In this document: positions 1-8,026 of the stretch, piece after piece | How positions within the stretch are numbered: position 1 is the first letter of the stretch | Layout of the letters: every line of letters begins with the position of its first letter | Origin: an uncultured Bacteroidaceae bacterium | Lineage (GTDB): Bacteria; Bacteroidota; Bacteroidia; Bacteroidales; Bacteroidaceae | Assembly: GCA_934364765.1 (NCBI GenBank) | Contig: CAKRMO010000038.1 | Span: 1 to 8,379, forward strand | Length of the DNA: 8,379 bases | Reading direction: 5' to 3' | Notes under the pieces: model-generated | What the model was told of the DNA's origin: nothing | The model's database searches: none | What the model saw: the letters and a program-made list of their open reading frames with translations, nothing else | Position numbers and translations under genes: made by a program

Positions 1-1071
1 GTTGCCCTTGTCCTTGCCGCCGAGTATAAGCACCACAGGCGTTGTCATGCTGTCGAGCGCGTACCAGCAGGCATCCACGTTTGTGGCCTTTGAGTCGTTT
101 ACGTATTGCACGCCGCGCACCTTGGCAACCTTTTCTAGACGGTGCTCCACTCCGGGGAAGTCTGACAGGCTTTTGCGCAGGTCATCGTTGCTCACTCCCG
201 CAAGTTTGGCGGTGATGCCCGCCGCAAGGGAGTTGTAGAGGTTGTGCTTGCCTGTGAGCGACAGCGACTCAAGCTCCATGTTGAACGGCGTGGGCTGCTC
301 GATTATGTATTCGCCCTTTTCGGCGTATGCTATCGCGCCGTCTTTCTTTATGGCAGAGAACGGACACAGGCGGCTCTTGATGTCGTATTTCTTCAGCTCT
401 TTGGCAATTACGGGTGAGTCCATCCAATATACAAAGGCATCGTCTTCGGTCTGGTTCTGTATCACGCGCATCTTGGCATCGGCGTAGTTTTGGAAATTGA
501 AATCGTAGCGGTCGAGATGGTCGGGGGTGATGTTGAGCAGCACCGCAACGTTGGCGCGGAAGTCATACATATTGTCGAGCTGGAACGAAGACAGCTCTAT
601 GACGTAATACTCGAAGTTTTCCTCTGCCACCTGAAGCGCGAGGCTGCGCCCTATGTTGCCGGCAAGCCCCACGTTGTAGCCCGCCGACTTGAGTATGTGG
701 TAAACAAGCGATGTGGTGGTGGTTTTGCCGTTGCTGCCGGTGATGCAAATCATCTTGGCGTTAGTGTAGCGTCCGGCAAGCTCTATTTCGGAGATTATGC
801 TTATGCCCTTGGCTTCGATTTTCCTCACAATGGGGGCTTCTTTGGGTATTCCCGGACTTTTCACAACTTCTGCAGAGGAAAGTATAAGTTCCTCGTTGTG
901 TTTGCCCTCATCGTATCTCAAACCGTAGCGTTCGAGCAATTGCTTGTATTTGGGCTTTATTGTCCCGGAGTCGGAAACATATACATCGTAACCCTTTTCC
1001 TGCGCCAGCACGGCGGCGCCCACGCCGCTTTCGCCGGCTCCCAATACGGACATTAGTTTTTTAGCAGCCAT
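1..1071 (-). CDS. murD: UDP-N-acetylmuramoyl-L-alanine--D-glutamate ligase MurD (C-terminus cut by window edge)
   Basis: MurD adds D-glutamate to UDP-MurNAc-L-Ala in the cytoplasm, using ATP, as the second amino-acid step of peptidoglycan precursor synthesis. The frame is open from the ATG at 1071 to base 1, giving about 357 residues; the family is usually near 445, so roughly the last 90 are outside the window. Visible: an N-terminal Rossmann-like UDP-binding start (VLGAGESGVGAAVLA, about residues 9-23), the Mur-ligase P-loop GSNGKTTTT (about 111-119), a central-domain stretch ELSSFQLD followed by NITPDHLDRY (about 158-188), the GKHNLYNSLAA hinge (about 273-283), and the C-terminal-domain motif NDSKATNVDA followed by LILGGKDKGN at the edge. 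ELSSFQLD and DSKATN favour MurD over the other Mur ligases. The start lies 22 bases after the mraY stop, with no clear Shine-Dalgarno sequence, which is normal for Bacteroidota. Identification is firm; the gene is truncated only by the window. Confidence 0.97.
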   Translation of the reverse strand, partial: MAAKKLMSVLGAGESGVGAAVLAQEKGYDVYVSDSGTIKPKYKQLLERYGLRYDEGKHNEELILSSAEVVKSPGIPKEAPIVRKIEAKGISIISEIELAGRYTNAKMICITGSNGKTTTTSLVYHILKSAGYNVGLAGNIGRSLALQVAEENFEYYVIELSSFQLDNMYDFRANVAVLLNITPDHLDRYDFNFQNYADAKMRVIQNQTEDDAFVYWMDSPVIAKELKKYDIKSRLCPFSAIKKDGAIAYAEKGEYIIEQPTPFNMELESLSLTGKHNLYNSLAAGITAKLAGVSNDDLRKSLSDFPGVEHRLEKVAKVRGVQYVNDSKATNVDACWYALDSMTTPVVLILGGKDKGN

Positions 1072-1093
1072 ATATTGTTTGTTATAAGTCGTT

Positions 1094-2368
1094 TTATCTT
1101 ATTTTGAGAGTGATGATTGTCAGTGCGGCGAGGAGCAGCGTTGCAATCCAGAACCTCACCGTTATTTTGCTTTCGTGGCTTGGGGCCTTGGGCCAGCCTT
1201 TCAGCAGGTAGCTGCATGAGGGGTCGAGCTGCGAGGGCAGCACGCGGAAGTTGTCGTGAATGGGTGTGCGCTTGAACAGGCGCTGCTTCACGCCGCGCCG
1301 CTTGCCCAGTTTGAAATATTCCACCTGCAGTATCACGCTAAGGCTCTCAACGAGAAAGACTCCGCAGAGAATGGGGAGCAGCAGCTCCTTGTGGATTATT
1401 ATTGCGAACACGCCGATAATCCCGCCTATGGTTAGGCTGCCCGTGTCGCCCATGAAAATCTGGGCGGGATAGGCGTTATACCACAGGAAGCCTATGAGTG
1501 CGCCGACAAATGCCGAAGCGAAAATAACGAGTTCCTGCGACCCCGGCACGTACATTATGTTGAGGTATGAGGCAAACTGTATGTGGCTTGACACGTATGC
1601 CAGCAGTCCGAGGGCGACCCCAATGATGGCGGAGTTGCCCGCCGCCATTCCGTCCATGCCGTCATTGAGGTTTGCGCCGTTCGACACCGCCGTTATAACA
1701 AGCACGGTTACGATGACAAAAAGAATCCAGCCCGCCGCGCCCTTGTATTTTCCGCAGAACGACATGATGTTCGTGTAGCTGAGGTTGTTGTTCTTGAAAA
1801 ACGGTATGGTGGTTATGGTTGACTTCACCGGCTCGCTTTTGTGCACGATTACCTCCGTGTTGTTGGCGCTGCGCTGCGTGGTGATGTTTTCGCGGATTAC
1901 GGCATCGGGGCTGAGATAGAGCGTAAGTCCTATGGCAAGTCCCAGAACCACCTGTCCGATTATCTTGGCCTTGGCGTGAAGTCCGTCTTTGTTGTGCTTG
2001 AATATCTTTATGTAGTCATCGGCAAAGCCGAGAACGCCAAACCAAACCGTTGTGAGGAGCATCAGAAGCATATATATGTTTCTTAGTCTTCCGAGCAGCA
2101 GACACGGCACGAGAATGGAAATTATTATGATTATCCCGCCCATTGACGGCACGCCCTGCTTCTGCACTCCGAACGGGTCGATGCTTGCATCGCGCTGGGT
2201 TTCGCTTATGTTCTTGCGGCGCATATAGCTTATGAAGTGCTGCCCGAACCATGCGGAAACAAGCAAGGCTATTATAAATGCCAGCAGGGAGCGGAAGGAA
2301 ATGTATGACCACATTCCCGAACCGGGAACGCCGAATTCTGACAGGAACCTGAACAGATAGTATAGCAT
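1094..2368 (-). CDS. mraY: Phospho-N-acetylmuramoyl-pentapeptide-transferase MraY
   Basis: MraY is the polytopic membrane enzyme that transfers phospho-MurNAc-pentapeptide from UDP to undecaprenyl phosphate, making lipid I on the inner face of the cytoplasmic membrane. The 424-residue product has many hydrophobic segments and the family signatures: GVPSMGG (72-78), FADDYIK with the Asp pair 117-118, NLNDGMDG (233-240), FMGDTGS (305-311, containing the expected Mg-binding Asp308) and RTPIH (367-371). It is longer than the usual roughly 360 residues because of an N-terminal extension and a polar insert at about 157-208; both are, from memory, usual in Bacteroidota. The C-terminal ESKITVRFW...LTIITLKIR resembles Bacteroides MraY. 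The start at 2368 fits that N-terminus (MLYYLF). One oddity: the motif after RTPI reads H371-D372-N373-F, where many bacteria have HHHF and Bacteroides, as I recall, HDHF. It lies 40 bases after murE and 22 before murD, in the same operon. Confidence 0.97.
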   Translation of the reverse strand: MLYYLFRFLSEFGVPGSGMWSYISFRSLLAFIIALLVSAWFGQHFISYMRRKNISETQRDASIDPFGVQKQGVPSMGGIIIIISILVPCLLLGRLRNIYMLLMLLTTVWFGVLGFADDYIKIFKHNKDGLHAKAKIIGQVVLGLAIGLTLYLSPDAVIRENITTQRSANNTEVIVHKSEPVKSTITTIPFFKNNNLSYTNIMSFCGKYKGAAGWILFVIVTVLVITAVSNGANLNDGMDGMAAGNSAIIGVALGLLAYVSSHIQFASYLNIMYVPGSQELVIFASAFVGALIGFLWYNAYPAQIFMGDTGSLTIGGIIGVFAIIIHKELLLPILCGVFLVESLSVILQVEYFKLGKRRGVKQRLFKRTPIHDNFRVLPSQLDPSCSYLLKGWPKAPSHESKITVRFWIATLLLAALTIITLKIR

Positions 2369-2408
2369 ATATCGTTACTTTGGGGTTATGGAAACTTTAG
2401 CCGCTTGG

Positions 2409-3878
2409 CTATTTTTCGGTCTCAAACACTTTTTTCACCTCCTCGCGGTCGTCAAAATGGTGTTTCACGCCTTTTATCTCTTGGTAGTCCTCGTGCCCTT
2501 TGCCGGCTATAAGGATTACATCGCCTTTTTCGGCAATCATGCAGGCTGCCTTTATGGCCTCGCGCCTGTCGGCAACGGTCAGCACCTTGCTTTTCTGGGC
2601 GGGCGAAAGTCCTGCGAGCATATCGTTGATAATCGCCTGCGGGTCTTCAAAGCGCGGGTTGTCGCTCGTTATCACCACGCGGTCGCTGCGGTTTGCAGCC
2701 TCGCACGCCATTATGGGGCGTTTGCCTTTGTCGCGGTTTCCGCCGGCGCCGCAAACGGTGATTACCTTGCTTGCGGTGCTGCGGCTTTCTTTCAGCACTT
2801 CGTGGATTGCCCCCAAAACGTTTATAAGTGCATCGGGAGTGTGGGCGTAGTCAACAATAGCCGTATATCCGCGAGGGGAACGGAAAGTCTCAAACCTTCC
2901 GGCAACGCTGTGGAGCTTGCTCAGTACGGTAAGTATTTCCATGGGCTGCTGTCCAAGCATTCTTGCCGCCCCGTAAACGGCAAGCAGATTGGAGACATTG
3001 AACTTGCCGACAAACGAGACGCTTATTTCATGCCCGTCGATTTCGAGCAGCATGCCCTCGAACGACATTTCCATAATCTTGGCGCGGAAGTCGGCCATGC
3101 TGCGCACAGAGTAGGTTTTCACCACGGCGGCGGTGTTCTGCACCATAACCATGCCGTTTTTGTCGTCGGCGTTGGTAATGGCGAAGGCTTTTTTGGGCAG
3201 ACTGTCAAAAAAGGCTTTCTTTGCGTTGCGGTAGTTCTCGAAAGTCTTGTGATAGTCCAAATGGTCGCGGGTGAGGTTTGTGAAAATGCCGCCGGCAAAA
3301 GTAAGGCCGCCTATCCGCTTTTGCGCTATGCTGTGGCTGCTGCATTCCATAAAGGCGTATTGGCAGCCGCGCTCCACCATTTGCGAAAGAAGCCTGTTGA
3401 GCGTAACCGGGTCGGGGGTCGTCTGGTGGGCGGGAATGGCCTCTCCCTCTATGTAGTTGCATACGGTGGAGCACAGGCCGCACTTGTAGCCCATTTCCCT
3501 GAACATATTGTAGAGCAGGGTTGCTATGGTGGTTTTGCCGTTTGTGCCGGTAACCCCTACGAGCTTCATATGCTTGGAGGGATCGCCGTAGAATTGCGTG
3601 CAGACAGGCCCAACGGCATCTTCCGAGCTGTCAACCTTAACGAATGTTATCCCTTCGGGGCATTCGGCGGGAAACTCTTCGCACACCACGGCAACAGCCC
3701 CGTTCTCTATCGCGGCGGGAATGAATTTGTGCCCGTCAACCTGCGTGCCGCGTTCGGCTACAAACAGGCTGCCTTTGGTAATTTGGCGCGAGTCTATCTG
3801 AACGTCTGAAATGTCAATGTCGCAAGTGCCTTTTATTTCCTTGGGCTCTACCTTTTGCAATACATCCTGTAGTTTCAT
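2409..3878 (-). CDS. murE: UDP-MurNAc-L-alanyl-D-glutamate--2,6-diaminopimelate ligase MurE
   Basis: MurE adds the third amino acid to the peptidoglycan stem peptide in the cytoplasm, with ATP. The 489-residue length is normal. In order: an N-terminal UDP-binding domain with [16 protein letters not shown] (26-41), the P-loop [10 protein letters not shown] (108-117), the UDP-MurNAc-contacting HQTTPDP (151-157), [12 protein letters not shown] (178-189), [10 protein letters not shown] (201-210), the YRNAK stretch whose Lys220 is the likely carbamylated lysine, DYAHTPDAL (343-351), [12 protein letters not shown] (378-388), DNPR (406-409) and AGKGHE (458-463). DNPR is the established signature for meso-diaminopimelate rather than lysine, so this cell should have A1-gamma, DAP-type peptidoglycan. 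The ATG at 3878 lies only 3 bases after the ftsI stop, suggesting translational coupling. In the central domain it has Cys179 where I would expect Val (ME[V]SSH); this is unlikely to matter. The opposite strand holds a long open frame that is a codon-bias shadow. Confidence 0.98.
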   Translation of the reverse strand: MKLQDVLQKVEPKEIKGTCDIDISDVQIDSRQITKGSLFVAERGTQVDGHKFIPAAIENGAVAVVCEEFPAECPEGITFVKVDSSEDAVGPVCTQFYGDPSKHMKLVGVTGTNGKTTIATLLYNMFREMGYKCGLCSTVCNYIEGEAIPAHQTTPDPVTLNRLLSQMVERGCQYAFMECSSHSIAQKRIGGLTFAGGIFTNLTRDHLDYHKTFENYRNAKKAFFDSLPKKAFAITNADDKNGMVMVQNTAAVVKTYSVRSMADFRAKIMEMSFEGMLLEIDGHEISVSFVGKFNVSNLLAVYGAARMLGQQPMEILTVLSKLHSVAGRFETFRSPRGYTAIVDYAHTPDALINVLGAIHEVLKESRSTASKVITVCGAGGNRDKGKRPIMACEAANRSDRVVITSDNPRFEDPQAIINDMLAGLSPAQKSKVLTVADRREAIKAACMIAEKGDVILIAGKGHEDYQEIKGVKHHFDDREEVKKVFETEK

Positions 3879-3881
3879 ATC

Positions 3882-6167
3882 CTAATTCTTTTTGCTGTTT
3901 TCCTTTGTGGTTTCGGTGGCGGCGGGCTTGGGCAGCTTGTTGCTGTCGCCCGCGTTTTCGGGTTGCGGAGCTTCGGCTTTCGGCATTTCAGCCGCCTCTT
4001 CCTTTTCGCAGGCTTCGTCTCCGTGTTTCAGGGATATGCGTATGCGCATCCCTTTTCTGATGCGTGTGCCGGCGGGCAGGCTTTGTTCCGCCACCTTGCC
4101 CTTGCCTTCAACAGAAACTTTCATTCCGAGGCTTTCGAGCAGGAAAAGCGCATCGCGCAGCCCCATGTTTTTCACATCGGGAACAAGGCTTTTGTTTATT
4201 TTGCTGCCCGAAAGGATTATTTCGTTTGTGTCGGGGCGCACAACTCCCCATGTCTTGTTGCCGAGGTTGTTTGAGGAATATGGCACGTGGAGTTCGCTCA
4301 GCACGTTTTTCGCCGCAGTCATGTCGCCGTTGTGCACGAAAGGCAGTGGCGAACGGAGCGCATCGCGGGCGGACGACAAGTCTGTGTTTCTTTCACGCGC
4401 CATTACGCCTTCCGCAATCCTGCGGAACACAGGCCCGCAGTGTCCACCGCCCGAAGCGGGATAGGGTTTCTGAATGCAGACAATGCAGCTGTATTTGGGC
4501 GCGTTTGCGGGGAAGTACCCCACAAAGCTCACGAGATAGCTTGACGTTCTTCCGGCCTTTGTCCATATTTGCGCCGTGCCGGTTTTTCCCGACACGGGGA
4601 AATACTTCGACGAGGCCTTGTGTCCCGAACCTTTTGGCTGGGTTACAAGGCTGAGGCAATATTGTATGTCTTTCAGCGCAGTTGCCGAGCACATACGCTC
4701 GCGCACAACCTCGACCGGGTATTCCTTTATGAGCTCGCCGTTGCGCTTCTTGGCTTTTACAAATCGCGGGCGCAGCATTTTTCCGCCGTTGGCTATGCCG
4801 TTATAGAAGGCGAGCGTGCGTATTGGCGGGATTTGCGTTTCGTAGCCTATGCTCATCCATGCCAAGGCTGTTTTTGACCAGTTGCTGCGGTCTTTCTTGG
4901 GGCGGCGTATGTTGGGCTTTGCCCATCCGGGAATGCCTATGGGGTAGGGGTCGGCAATGCCAATGCGGTAAAGCCCGTTGACAAATTTTTCGGGCTGGTT
5001 GAAATAGTATTTGTCAATAAGTTCGCTCACGCCCACGTTCGAGGAATGCTTTATGCACTCCGCCGCGCTGATAACGCCGTAGCCGCCTTTGGTGTTCCAC
5101 GATGCGTCCCTCATTTCGCGTCCGTGCATATTCACCCTTCCGCACCCGGTGTTCACCATGTCGCCCGGGTGAATGTAGCCGTCATCGAAAGCCACCATGA
5201 AAGAAGCAGTTTTGAATACCGAGCCGGGTTCCAGAAGGTTGCTTACGGCATAGTTTTTCGTTTCGCGGTATTGGCCGTCCTTGCAGCGTTCCATGTTGAC
5301 AATCGCCTTTACGTCGCCGGTCTTTACTTCCATCAGCACAGCCATGCCGATAGGCGCGTCAATGCTCTTCAGTTGGTCAACGAGCGATTTCTCGGCAAGG
5401 TCCTGCATCCTCACGTCTATGGTTGACACTATGTCGTATCCGTCCTCCTGCGGGCGGTCGATTATGTTTATGTATTTGTTGAGCACCTTTTGGCGGTGGC
5501 TCACTCCCGGCTTTCCGCGAAGCACGGAGTCGTATGCAAGTTCCAGCCCGTAGCGTGCCGAATCCTTGCCGGCATACAGTGCGCCTATGGTGCGGCATGC
5601 CAGCGATCCGAACGGGTTTGTGCGCTGCTCGAACTTGTTGGTGTAAAAGCCGCCACGGTAGGACGGCTGGTTGAATATTGGCAGCTTGCGCACTTCCTGA
5701 TACTTGGCGTAGGATATTCGCTTGGGGTATATCGGCCAGTTGTGCCTTTTGCTTTCCCAGCCTTTTATGAGGTTTTTGCGGAATTCCCTTGCCGACATGT
5801 CGGGGAATATCTTGTGAAGCCCGTCGCACATGCTGTCAAGCTTTTCATGGAACACGGAGTCCCTGCGGTGCTGTTCCTTTATGCGGCGCAGACTGTCTTT
5901 TTCCACAACCACAAAGTCCATTAGCAGCTTGAACTCCGGGAGCGAGGAGGCGAGAACTTCCCCGTCTGAGGAATAGATTGTTCCGCGCACCGGCTCTATC
6001 TCCACATTGCGTTTTATGAAACGCTTGCCCACCTCTTCCCAGTAGGAGTGTTCCACAAACATTATTTTCGCGGTCATGCCAAGTATGGCAAGGCCTGCAA
6101 CCACAAGCAGCGCCGCCACGCAGAAATACCGCGTCATCACCTTTTTTTCCGGGAATTTGCTTTTCAT
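3882..6167 (-). CDS. ftsI: FtsI/PBP3-type division transpeptidase (class B PBP) with a C-terminal PASTA domain
   Basis: This is a class B penicillin-binding protein, expected to crosslink septal peptidoglycan in the periplasm as part of the divisome. The 761 residues show: a short cytoplasmic N-terminus, one membrane anchor (about 14-36), a PBP dimerisation domain beginning with EPVRGTIYSSDGEVLASS (58-75) and running to about 230, and a transpeptidase domain with all three catalytic motifs, S316-V-F-K319, S375-S-N377 and K528-T-G-T531. One PASTA domain follows (about 660-715, LVPDVKNMGLRDALFLLESLG), then a roughly 45-residue tail rich in Glu, Lys, Ala and Pro. The start at 6167 gives an ATGA overlap with the ftsL stop, and the murE start lies 3 bases after its stop. 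The position between ftsL and murE is that of ftsI. The PASTA domain makes it look SpoVD/PBP2x-like, but such architecture is known for the Bacteroidota protein. I see no sign of a lesion. Confidence 0.95.
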   Translation of the reverse strand: MKSKFPEKKVMTRYFCVAALLVVAGLAILGMTAKIMFVEHSYWEEVGKRFIKRNVEIEPVRGTIYSSDGEVLASSLPEFKLLMDFVVVEKDSLRRIKEQHRRDSVFHEKLDSMCDGLHKIFPDMSAREFRKNLIKGWESKRHNWPIYPKRISYAKYQEVRKLPIFNQPSYRGGFYTNKFEQRTNPFGSLACRTIGALYAGKDSARYGLELAYDSVLRGKPGVSHRQKVLNKYINIIDRPQEDGYDIVSTIDVRMQDLAEKSLVDQLKSIDAPIGMAVLMEVKTGDVKAIVNMERCKDGQYRETKNYAVSNLLEPGSVFKTASFMVAFDDGYIHPGDMVNTGCGRVNMHGREMRDASWNTKGGYGVISAAECIKHSSNVGVSELIDKYYFNQPEKFVNGLYRIGIADPYPIGIPGWAKPNIRRPKKDRSNWSKTALAWMSIGYETQIPPIRTLAFYNGIANGGKMLRPRFVKAKKRNGELIKEYPVEVVRERMCSATALKDIQYCLSLVTQPKGSGHKASSKYFPVSGKTGTAQIWTKAGRTSSYLVSFVGYFPANAPKYSCIVCIQKPYPASGGGHCGPVFRRIAEGVMARERNTDLSSARDALRSPLPFVHNGDMTAAKNVLSELHVPYSSNNLGNKTWGVVRPDTNEIILSGSKINKSLVPDVKNMGLRDALFLLESLGMKVSVEGKGKVAEQSLPAGTRIRKGMRIRISLKHGDEACEKEEAAEMPKAEAPQPENAGDSNKLPKPAATETTKENSKKN

Positions 6168-6601
6168 TCTGCCGTGTCCACTTTTATTACGTATGGCGAC
6201 GTTGTGGCTGTCTGCAGCGTTGTGTCGCCAATTGATTTCAGATGTTCCTCAATGCGGCTCTGGCGGCTTTTCTCGAGAAGCTCGCTCGAGCGTATTAGCG
6301 CGTTGTATTTTATGTCCTCCACTTCGCCCTTGAGCTTGTTAAGCTCCAGCAGCTCCTGCTGGCTCGAATATCCGTTGCCTATGTACAAAAGCATGCAGAA
6401 AGCCACAAGGGATATGAAGCCTATGTTTTTCCTTAGCACTTCGGCGGTGAGGAAGTTCCCGAATATGTAGCTCGTAAGTGTCCGCTTGTGCCGCTTTTCG
6501 GGGCGCGCCCCTCCCTTTGCCCCGGGGGTGTTGTTCCCGGTGCGGGTGGCCGCGCCCTGCGGTGCGTTCTGCTTTACTGTTTTTTCAGACTTGCCGGACA
6601 T
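6164..6601 (-). CDS. ftsL: FtsL-like divisome protein
   Basis: This is a small bitopic membrane protein of 145 residues in the conserved ftsL position between rsmH and the division transpeptidase. The first 45 residues are polar and basic (Lys, Arg, Gly, Pro rich) and should be cytoplasmic. A single membrane segment follows (about 60-78, IGFISLVAFCMLLYIGNGY), then a periplasmic stretch rich in Leu, Glu and Lys (about 81-120) that looks like the short coiled coil typical of FtsL. FtsL sequences diverge strongly, so the call rests on topology, size and position; the family is the Bacteroidota FtsL-like group. Known FtsL proteins act as a scaffold that controls the FtsW-FtsI synthase. The frame is open further upstream into rsmH, but the ATG at 6601, 5 bases after the rsmH stop, gives the sensible start (MSGKSEKTVK). 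The stop overlaps the ftsI start as ATGA, pointing to coupled, stoichiometric synthesis with its likely partner. Confidence 0.88.
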   Translation of the reverse strand: MSGKSEKTVKQNAPQGAATRTGNNTPGAKGGARPEKRHKRTLTSYIFGNFLTAEVLRKNIGFISLVAFCMLLYIGNGYSSQQELLELNKLKGEVEDIKYNALIRSSELLEKSRQSRIEEHLKSIGDTTLQTATTSPYVIKVDTAE

Positions 6602-6606
6602 GATAG

Positions 6607-7518
6607 TTACAGTTTTTCCGCCACACGCAGCTTTGCGCTGCGGCTGCGCGGGTTTTCGGCTATTTCTGCGGCGGTGGGGACAATCACCTTGTTGTTCACG
6701 GCACGCACCGGGACGATGCGGTTGCCATAGAAGTCCTGCTCCACCTTTCCCTCCGCATTCCCGCTTTTCATGAAATTCTTCACCATGCGGTCCTCGAGCG
6801 AGTGGTATGTGAGCACAACGAGCCTTCCGCCTTTTGCAAGAAGCGATATTGCCGATTCGAGCATCTCGCGCAGTGCCGCCATTTCGTCGTTTATCTCTAT
6901 GCGCAGGGCCTGGAAGGCGCACGCGAGTTCCTTTTTCTCCTTGTCCCTGCCCATGAACGGCTCGAGGGTATTCACAAACTCCGCCGTTGTCTCTATGGGC
7001 TTTGCCGCCCTGGCTTTCACTATGGCTGCGGCTATGCGGCGCGAGTTGCGCAGCTCGCCGTAGTTGTATAGCACCGAGGCGATGCGCTCCTCTTCGGCGG
7101 TGTTGAGGAATTGCGCCGCCGTGAGTTTGGCGCGACGGTTCATCCTCATGTCGAGCGGCGCGTCGGCGCGGAACGTGAACCCCCTTTCGGCGGCGTCGAA
7201 ATGGTGGCTCGAAACCCCGAGGTCTGCCATTATGCCGTCGAGCTTCCCTATGCCGTAATAGTTCATCCAGTTTTCCAGATACCTGAAGTTGGAGAGAATG
7301 AACGTGAACCTGGCGTCGCGGGGCGCGTTGGCAATGGCGTCGCTGTCCTGGTCGAAGCCGAACAGCCGGGCTTCGGGCTTCATGCGCCTCAGTATCTCAC
7401 GCGAGTGCCCGCCGCCGCCAAAGGTAACGTCAACGTAGTTGCCGCCGCCTATGTTCATCGCGTCAACGCTCTGCGCGAGCATCACGGGTATATGATATTT
7501 GGGTCTGTCCTCGTTCAT
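6607..7518 (-). CDS. rsmH: 16S rRNA (cytosine(1402)-N(4))-methyltransferase RsmH (MraW)
   Basis: RsmH methylates N4 of C1402 in 16S rRNA, using S-adenosylmethionine, and helps tune the decoding centre. The product of 303 residues has the usual length. Visible: the N-terminal YHIPVML (8-14), the SAM-binding motif VDVTFGGGGHSREIL (29-43), the acidic end of the next strand GFDQDSDAI (54-62), DGIMADLGVSSHHFD (94-108), RGFTFRADAPLDMRM (112-126), CAFQALRIEIN (200-210) and VLTYHSLEDRMVK (235-247). All are hallmarks of the family. The frame stays open to 7602 inside mraZ, but the ATG at 7518 fits the family N-terminus and overlaps the mraZ TGA as ATGA, so I place the start there. It is the usual second gene of dcw clusters; its stop lies 5 bases before ftsL. 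Confidence 0.98.
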   Translation of the reverse strand: MNEDRPKYHIPVMLAQSVDAMNIGGGNYVDVTFGGGGHSREILRRMKPEARLFGFDQDSDAIANAPRDARFTFILSNFRYLENWMNYYGIGKLDGIMADLGVSSHHFDAAERGFTFRADAPLDMRMNRRAKLTAAQFLNTAEEERIASVLYNYGELRNSRRIAAAIVKARAAKPIETTAEFVNTLEPFMGRDKEKKELACAFQALRIEINDEMAALREMLESAISLLAKGGRLVVLTYHSLEDRMVKNFMKSGNAEGKVEQDFYGNRIVPVRAVNNKVIVPTAAEIAENPRSRSAKLRVAEKL

Positions 7519-7964
7519 TGCCGTGCTGCCATTAGGGTTTCCAGTTCCTTCGCGAAATCTTCGGCGGGAATGCGCTGCCGCTCCAGAAGCCGGGGCGACC
7601 ATATCTCCACGGTGTCGTCCATGCCGAGGAAAACCACGTCCTGCCTTATTTCCGCCTTTGCGGCGTAGCGTTTGGGGATGAGAAACCTCCCCCCGCCGTC
7701 AAGCGTTACGGTTTCCACGCCGCACACAAATTCGCGCATTATCATCTGCTGGCGCGCGTTCCAGCGGCTCAGCCCGGCACGCAGGGTGTCGAGCTGCTCG
7801 TTCCACACGCTCCAAGGGTAGAGCACAAGGCACGGCTGGAAGGCGTCGCGCGAAAGCACGAGCTGCTCCTCGCCCGCAGCCGCAAGAACCTTGCGGAATG
7901 CGGCGGGGAAAAACACCCTTCCTTTGGTGTCGGCCTTAGCTTCTATGGTGCCGGTGAAACGCAT
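7515..7964 (-). CDS. mraZ: Transcriptional regulator MraZ
   Basis: MraZ is a small DNA-binding protein with two SpoVT-AbrB-like halves; it forms a ring-shaped oligomer and in other bacteria binds repeats in front of its own operon. The 149-residue length is normal. The two half-motifs are clear: DTKGRVFFPAAFR (12-24) and LDGGGRFLIPKRY (88-100). Arg16 aligns with Arg15 of E. coli MraZ, the residue reported to be needed for DNA binding. The start at 7964 gives the expected N-terminus (MRFTGTIEAKAD). It is the first gene of the cluster, with a control region and repeat array just upstream, and its TGA overlaps the rsmH ATG. Autoregulation is inferred from the family and from the adjacent array. 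In E. coli, MraZ represses the cluster; in mycoplasmas it activates, so the sign of regulation here is open. Confidence 0.97.
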   Translation of the reverse strand: MRFTGTIEAKADTKGRVFFPAAFRKVLAAAGEEQLVLSRDAFQPCLVLYPWSVWNEQLDTLRAGLSRWNARQQMIMREFVCGVETVTLDGGGRFLIPKRYAAKAEIRQDVVFLGMDDTVEIWSPRLLERQRIPAEDFAKELETLMAARQ

Positions 7965-8018
7965 TGTATTCCAATTGGTAAGATACTGTATGTTTACAAT
8001 AGTCCTTCTTTAATTCGC

Positions 8019-8026
8019 CAAAGTTA
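8019..8026 (-). promoter_or_regulatory. Predicted -7 element of the mraZ (dcw) promoter
   Basis: On the minus strand these bases read TAACTTTG, a perfect match to the Bacteroidota housekeeping -7 consensus TAnnTTTG. Transcription would begin a few bases further on, leaving a leader of about 50 bases before the mraZ ATG at 7964. No good TTTG-type -33 element sits at the expected distance; that position is occupied by the GTGGGG repeats, so the promoter may be intrinsically weak or depend on a protein bound there. This is the only perfect match I saw between 7965 and 8379 on this strand. Confidence 0.65.

Noticed and set aside
490..1056. A 188-codon plus-strand open frame opposite murD
   Set aside because: It is antisense to the conserved N-terminal and central domains of murD, has no recognisable motif and no promoter; a codon-bias shadow.
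2398..2416. Possible intrinsic terminator on the plus strand (TAGCC-GCTT-GGCTA followed by five T)
   Set aside because: The stem is only 5 bp, and on the operon's own strand no T-tract follows. It includes the murE stop codon. Too weak to annotate, although it might end antisense transcripts.
2388..3809. A 473-codon open frame on the plus strand opposite murE
   Set aside because: It lies fully antisense to an intact, motif-complete murE. Its product is His-, Gly- and Ala-rich with no recognisable domain, as expected from the GC and codon bias of the real gene read in reverse.
6164..6922. Longer ftsL reading frame starting at 6922
   Set aside because: The extra upstream part overlaps rsmH out of frame and has a composition unlike a protein; the ATG at 6601 just after the rsmH stop is the sensible start.
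6607..7602. Longer rsmH reading frame starting at 7602
   Set aside because: The extra 28 codons lie inside mraZ and precede the conserved family N-terminus; the ATG at 7518, overlapping the mraZ stop as ATGA, is preferred.
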